A stretch of 36,364 nucleotides of DNA. Origin: Deltaproteobacteria bacterium (GTDB lineage: Bacteria > Myxococcota_A > UBA796 > SXON01). Position 1 is the stretch's first letter, and each line of letters starts with the position of its first letter. Location: contig CANKOI010000041.1 in NCBI GenBank assembly GCA_947484175.1, forward strand, positions 1 through 36,364. Reading direction: 5' to 3'. Under the pieces are notes generated by a model. That model ran no database searches and was not told the DNA's origin. It saw nothing but the letters and a program-made list of their open reading frames with translations. Position numbers and translations under genes: made by a program. Shown here piece by piece: positions 33,315 through 36,364 of the stretch.

Positions 33315-34295
33315 ATGCCAGTACCCCCCGATTCAAACGGCGCTTGGACGCTGGTCACCTTCACCGATGACCCCGCGTTGCTGGCCACCTTGGCCGACCT
33401 CCACGGCCGCACCCCCAACGTTCGACTGGTCGCCGTGGTCTCGGCTCCCGTGGCCGAAGTCGGAGACCTCGTCGTGCTCATCGACGAGGGGGCGCGACTG
33501 GCCCGCCAGCTCGGGGTGTCGCGCCCGCACAGCCTGATGCTCGACGGCCGCGGCACGGTCATCCAAACCTGGTCCTCCTTCCCGGAGGCGGAGGTCCTCT
33601 CGTTGTACGGGAGTCGGCCTGCCCTACCGAGCGCGGTACCGCCGTGGCTCTTTCCGGTGCTCGCGGCGGTCGTGCTCGTCGCCGCCCTCGGGGCTTGGGC
33701 GTATACCCGCGCGCCCGCCGCTGCCCTGCCGCCGGCCCCTCAGGCGCTCGCCGCGCCTGCGGTGGGCCCAGCGGCCTCCCCGCCAGAAGCGATCGCGCCG
33801 CTAGAGGCAGTCGTAGGCGAAGCCCCCCTCGCCGAAAACGCTCCGCCCGGCCTCGAGGGGAAGCGCGGCAAGGGCGGCAAGGGCAAGGGTGGCGCCGCCA
33901 TGGTCGCCGGCTGGGGCATCGCGCCTCGTGATCAGGTTGCGGCCGTCGCCTTCGACGAAGGCGGCACCCTCAAACTGGTCGCACTCCCCGGAGAGGAAGT
34001 CACCGCCTGTCGCCCCCCGATGCCGCTCAAGGCTCCCGTCACCGTGTCGGCCGAGTGGAAGTTGGTCGGCTTCACGGGCAAGCCCGTACGCGCGGCGGTG
34101 CGGCTGAGCGACGCCGCCGGGAAGCCGGTGAAAGGCCCCACGGGGCGCGTTGTGGTGGCGCGTGGCAAGGGCAGCGCCGACTGGATGGCCATCTCAGCGG
34201 AGGTGAAGCCGGTACCCGGTGCTACGCAGGGGCGCCTCTGCCTCGATCTCGACCCCGGCGTCGGCACGGTTTCCATCCGGAAAGTGGTGCCGTAG
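33315..34295 (+). CDS. Membrane protein with cysteine-less thioredoxin-like domain
   Basis: 326 residues. Residues 10-97 follow the late strands of a thioredoxin/peroxiredoxin-like fold (VRLVAVVSAP, LVVLIDEGARLARQLGVSRP, SLMLDGRGTVIQTW), but there is no cysteine, so redox activity is unlikely. A single membrane helix follows (WLFPVLAAVVLVAALGAWAY, about 109-130). Then come an Ala/Pro linker, a Gly/Lys-rich patch (EGKRGKGGKGKGGAA) and a C-terminal domain of about 120 residues that looks beta-sandwich-like, with two cysteines. No known family is recognised for the whole protein. It follows the hairpin at 33282-33298 and ends 2 bases before the hydrolase gene. Confidence 0.7.
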   Translation: MPVPPDSNGAWTLVTFTDDPALLATLADLHGRTPNVRLVAVVSAPVAEVGDLVVLIDEGARLARQLGVSRPHSLMLDGRGTVIQTWSSFPEAEVLSLYGSRPALPSAVPPWLFPVLAAVVLVAALGAWAYTRAPAAALPPAPQALAAPAVGPAASPPEAIAPLEAVVGEAPLAENAPPGLEGKRGKGGKGKGGAAMVAGWGIAPRDQVAAVAFDEGGTLKLVALPGEEVTACRPPMPLKAPVTVSAEWKLVGFTGKPVRAAVRLSDAAGKPVKGPTGRVVVARGKGSADWMAISAEVKPVPGATQGRLCLDLDPGVGTVSIRKVVP

Positions 34296-34297
34296 CG

Positions 34298-35386
34298 GTG
34301 GCGCGTCGAGCTGCACGATTGCTCGCGCTGTTCTCCGTGCTTCACGCTGCGATCCTGCTGCTGCCTGCGTTCTCTTGGCCGCTGTGGCTGGCCCGATTCG
34401 CAGCACTCGAAACGTCGCTTGCCGCCTTCGCCACCGGCCTTTTGGCGGTGCTGCTCACGCGCGAGCGGTGGGTGAGCGTGGCGGGCGCGGTGGCCCTCGT
34501 GGTCGGCGTGACTCCGGCGCTGAGCGTCATCCCCGAGTACCTGCGTAACGATCAGCGATTTTCCCTCGTCAGCTGGCTCACCGGCGGGCCGACAGGCAGA
34601 CCATCGGTAAAACTTGATGTGCCGATGGGAGCCACCGTCTCCGCCGACATCTGGGAGGGCGCTGGGCCCGGGCCGCACCCCGCCGTCTTCGTGGTGCACG
34701 GCGGAAGTTGGCGGTCGGGGGACAAAGGAGAGGTGCCGCATGTGTCGGCAGCCATGGCCGAGGCCGGGTACACCGTGTTCGATGTCCGTTACCGCCTCGC
34801 CGGCGATGACCCCTGGCCCACCGGCACCACCGACATCCGGTGCGCCCTCGCGGCCGCCGCCGCCGAGTCGGCCCGTTTCAACGTCGACCCTGCCCGCTTC
34901 GCGGTGCTCGGCCGCAGCGCCGGGGGCCAGCTCGCGCTCGACGCCGCCTGGACAGCCGGCCCCGCCTGCGGCCAGCCGGTACCAGCCCTGCGCGCGGTGA
35001 TCTCGATCTACGGGGTCACCGACCTCGAATGGGCGCACGACAACCCCTACGAGCCCGACGTTGTCGATGGCGTAGCGGCCACCGAGCTCTACATGGGCGG
35101 CCCGCCCGCTGCCGCGCGCGAGCGGTACGACCGCGCTTCGCCGCTCTTCCGCGCCCGCGCCGACCGCCCTCCCACGCTGCTGATCCACGGCCTCTGGGAA
35201 CAGTGCGTGCGCCCCGAGAACACTACTCGCCTCGCGGAGGCACTCGAAAGCCGCGGCGCCACCGTGCGCATGCTGCTGATCCCCTTCGCCGAGCACGGCT
35301 TCGACATCCGGCCCGGCGGCATCGGCGAGCAGCTCTCTCGGGGCGTGCTGCTCGACTTCCTCGCCGAACATCTCGCGGCCGGCTGA
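34298..35386 (+). CDS. Membrane-anchored alpha/beta hydrolase (BD-FAE/HSL-like)
   Basis: 362 residues from a GTG 2 bases after the previous stop. About three hydrophobic segments (residues 5-75) precede an esterase-type alpha/beta hydrolase domain: VFVVHGGSWRSGDKG with His134-Gly-Gly as oxyanion hole, LGRSAGGQLAL with nucleophile Ser207, LLIHGLWEQCVRPENT, and EHGFDIRPGG with catalytic His333. The acid residue normally in HG-x-x-D is not obvious; Glu in LWEQ may take its place. It likely hydrolyses an ester at or near the membrane. The substrate is unknown. It is part of the same run as the thioredoxin-like gene. Confidence 0.83.
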   Translation: MARRAARLLALFSVLHAAILLLPAFSWPLWLARFAALETSLAAFATGLLAVLLTRERWVSVAGAVALVVGVTPALSVIPEYLRNDQRFSLVSWLTGGPTGRPSVKLDVPMGATVSADIWEGAGPGPHPAVFVVHGGSWRSGDKGEVPHVSAAMAEAGYTVFDVRYRLAGDDPWPTGTTDIRCALAAAAAESARFNVDPARFAVLGRSAGGQLALDAAWTAGPACGQPVPALRAVISIYGVTDLEWAHDNPYEPDVVDGVAATELYMGGPPAAARERYDRASPLFRARADRPPTLLIHGLWEQCVRPENTTRLAEALESRGATVRMLLIPFAEHGFDIRPGGIGEQLSRGVLLDFLAEHLAAG

Positions 35387-35390
35387 ACCC

Positions 35391-36364
35391 CTGCCCCCCA
35401 AAGTTCTCCTCGTCTACGCCAATCCCGCGGTCACGGCCTCGCCCGTGCCCCCCTACGGCGCCGAGCGGATCGCGCAGGCCTTCCGGATGGCGGGCTGCGA
35501 AGCCCGGGTGTTCTCGCCCTGGCTCGAACTGCACGCGCTGCCCGCGTTCCGTGCCGCCCTCGCGGCGTGGCCCCCCGATCTGGTCGCGTTCTCCGTTCGC
35601 AACCTCGACGACGCCTTGGTGGTGCGCGGCGCCACCGGTTCCGACGACCTCGATACCACCTTCTACTTGCCCGCGATCCGCCCGCTCGTCGCGCTGGCGC
35701 GCGCCCGCGGGCTCCCCACCCTCCTTGGCGGCGCCGGCTACTCGGCCTGCCCTGAGGGCACGCTGTCCTGGCTCGGCGCCGACGCCGGCATCGAGGGCGC
35801 CGCCGACGACCTCGCCTGGCGGCTCGGCCGCGGGCTCGCGCAAGGGCTCCCCTTCCCCGAAGCCCTCCCCGACGACTCGCGGGTGCGGCGCCGCGGTCGC
35901 CGCCGCGCCGCGGCTACGCCCCCCGCTCGGCCGACCGCCACCCCCTTTCGCCAAGCGCCCGGCCCCACCCCCCGCGACGGCGCCTGGATCACCCTCGCCC
36001 GCCACCGCGCCGGCCGCGTGCCGGTCGCGCTGAGCGCCGGCTGCGACCGGCGGTGCAGCTTCTGCGTGGAGGGTGCCTTCGCGGGCGGCGTGGTGCGCCC
36101 GCGGGCCATCGACGAGGTCGTCGGCGAGATCCGTCTCCTCCGAGGGGCGGGAGTGCGCCGCATCTGGCTCGCCGCGAGCGAACTGAACGTGCCCGACGCG
36201 CGCCATGCCACCGCGGTGCTCCGTGCGCTCGCAGCGGAGCGCCTCGACGTGGAGGTGTCCGGCTTCCTCCAGCCCGCCCCGGTTGACGACGCCCTGCTCG
36301 ACGCGCTCCAAGACCTCGGCACCGACCCCAGCACGCTCAGCTACGAGTTCGGCCACCTCGACGA
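35391..36364 (+). CDS. Cobalamin-binding radical SAM protein (partial, 3' end missing)
   Basis: At least 324 residues, open to the window edge. The N-terminus PKVLLVYANPAVTASPVPPY followed by ERIAQAFRMAGCEARVF has the Rossmann-like layout of B12-binding radical SAM proteins, though the DxHxxG histidine motif is absent. A basic Ala/Pro/Arg-rich linker follows. The radical SAM cluster site is SAGCDRRCSFCVEGAF (C-x3-C-x2-C), then VVRPRAIDEVVGEIRLLRGA. No ATG, GTG or TTG is in frame before the first strand; the only candidate start is CTG at 35391, 4 bases after the hydrolase stop, unless translation begins at a GTG (35445) that would cut the domain. The reaction and substrate are unknown. Confidence 0.82.
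   Translation, partial: MPPKVLLVYANPAVTASPVPPYGAERIAQAFRMAGCEARVFSPWLELHALPAFRAALAAWPPDLVAFSVRNLDDALVVRGATGSDDLDTTFYLPAIRPLVALARARGLPTLLGGAGYSACPEGTLSWLGADAGIEGAADDLAWRLGRGLAQGLPFPEALPDDSRVRRRGRRRAAATPPARPTATPFRQAPGPTPRDGAWITLARHRAGRVPVALSAGCDRRCSFCVEGAFAGGVVRPRAIDEVVGEIRLLRGAGVRRIWLAASELNVPDARHATAVLRALAAERLDVEVSGFLQPAPVDDALLDALQDLGTDPSTLSYEFGHLD

Overview
The window is a continuous, very GC-rich, densely coded bacterial chromosome segment. No rRNA, tRNA, insertion sequence, integrase or CRISPR array was seen, and no stretch over 300 bases lacks a gene. The protein style points to a Myxococcota-like (former deltaproteobacterial) organism: C-terminal MYXO-CTERM-type sorting tails (20979-22724, 28199-28639), a MopE-type Asp/Gly calcium or metal motif followed by FG-GAP repeats (15739-17700), Asp/Ser/Gly/Thr linkers in lipoproteins, a TadC/DUF192/FHA set, a TIGR02996-like protein, and many GTG/TTG starts with 4-base stop/start overlaps. 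This is a judgement from style, not a phylogenetic result.

Layout. 1-551: end of a gene with a pentapeptide-repeat helix and two membrane helices. 537-3214 (minus): ettA, translationally coupled to a membrane protein whose nuclease-like domain has lost its catalytic residues. 3383-5242 (plus): a thioredoxin-fold lipoprotein, a TIGR02996-like protein and a small protein. 5247-7662 (minus): a tight operon of a PlsC-type acyltransferase, an SDR epimerase-like protein and a membrane-anchored protein. 7735-9029 (minus): a gp25/TssE-like baseplate protein followed by a membrane protein with a ubiquitin-like N-terminus and a RING-like C-terminus. 9124-12487 (plus): a complete TRAP transporter (dctP, dctQ, dctM), facing a FadL-type outer-membrane channel (12495-13937, minus).

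13989-19536 is rich in cell-surface genes: an AHSA1/SRPBCC protein, then four predicted lipoproteins (papain-fold amidase-like, FG-GAP propeller, a D/S/G/T-linker lipoprotein, a lectin-like lipoprotein). 19614-25216 holds cystathionine beta-synthase with CBS domains, a GH57-like protein with a sorting tail, an ArsC/YffB-like reductase, a transglutaminase-like exported protein and a coupled YkgJ-type cysteine-cluster protein. 25206-26315 (minus) is an exported protein with a Pro/Ala/Glu repeat.

26474-28639 (plus) is an exported redox operon: YceI, a monoheme (CxxCH) outer-membrane barrel and a second monoheme protein with a sorting tail. It is followed by ribF, aroE, a TadC-like protein, DUF192, an FHA receptor-like protein, a thioredoxin-like membrane protein without cysteines, a membrane alpha/beta hydrolase, and a cobalamin-binding radical SAM gene that runs off the window.

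The strongest candidate for an undescribed system is the gp25-like plus ubiquitin-like/TM/RING-like pair at 7735-9029. Next come the monoheme YceI operon (26474-28639) and a 10-bp tandem duplication over the start codon of a surface lipoprotein (19527-19546) that could act as an expression switch.
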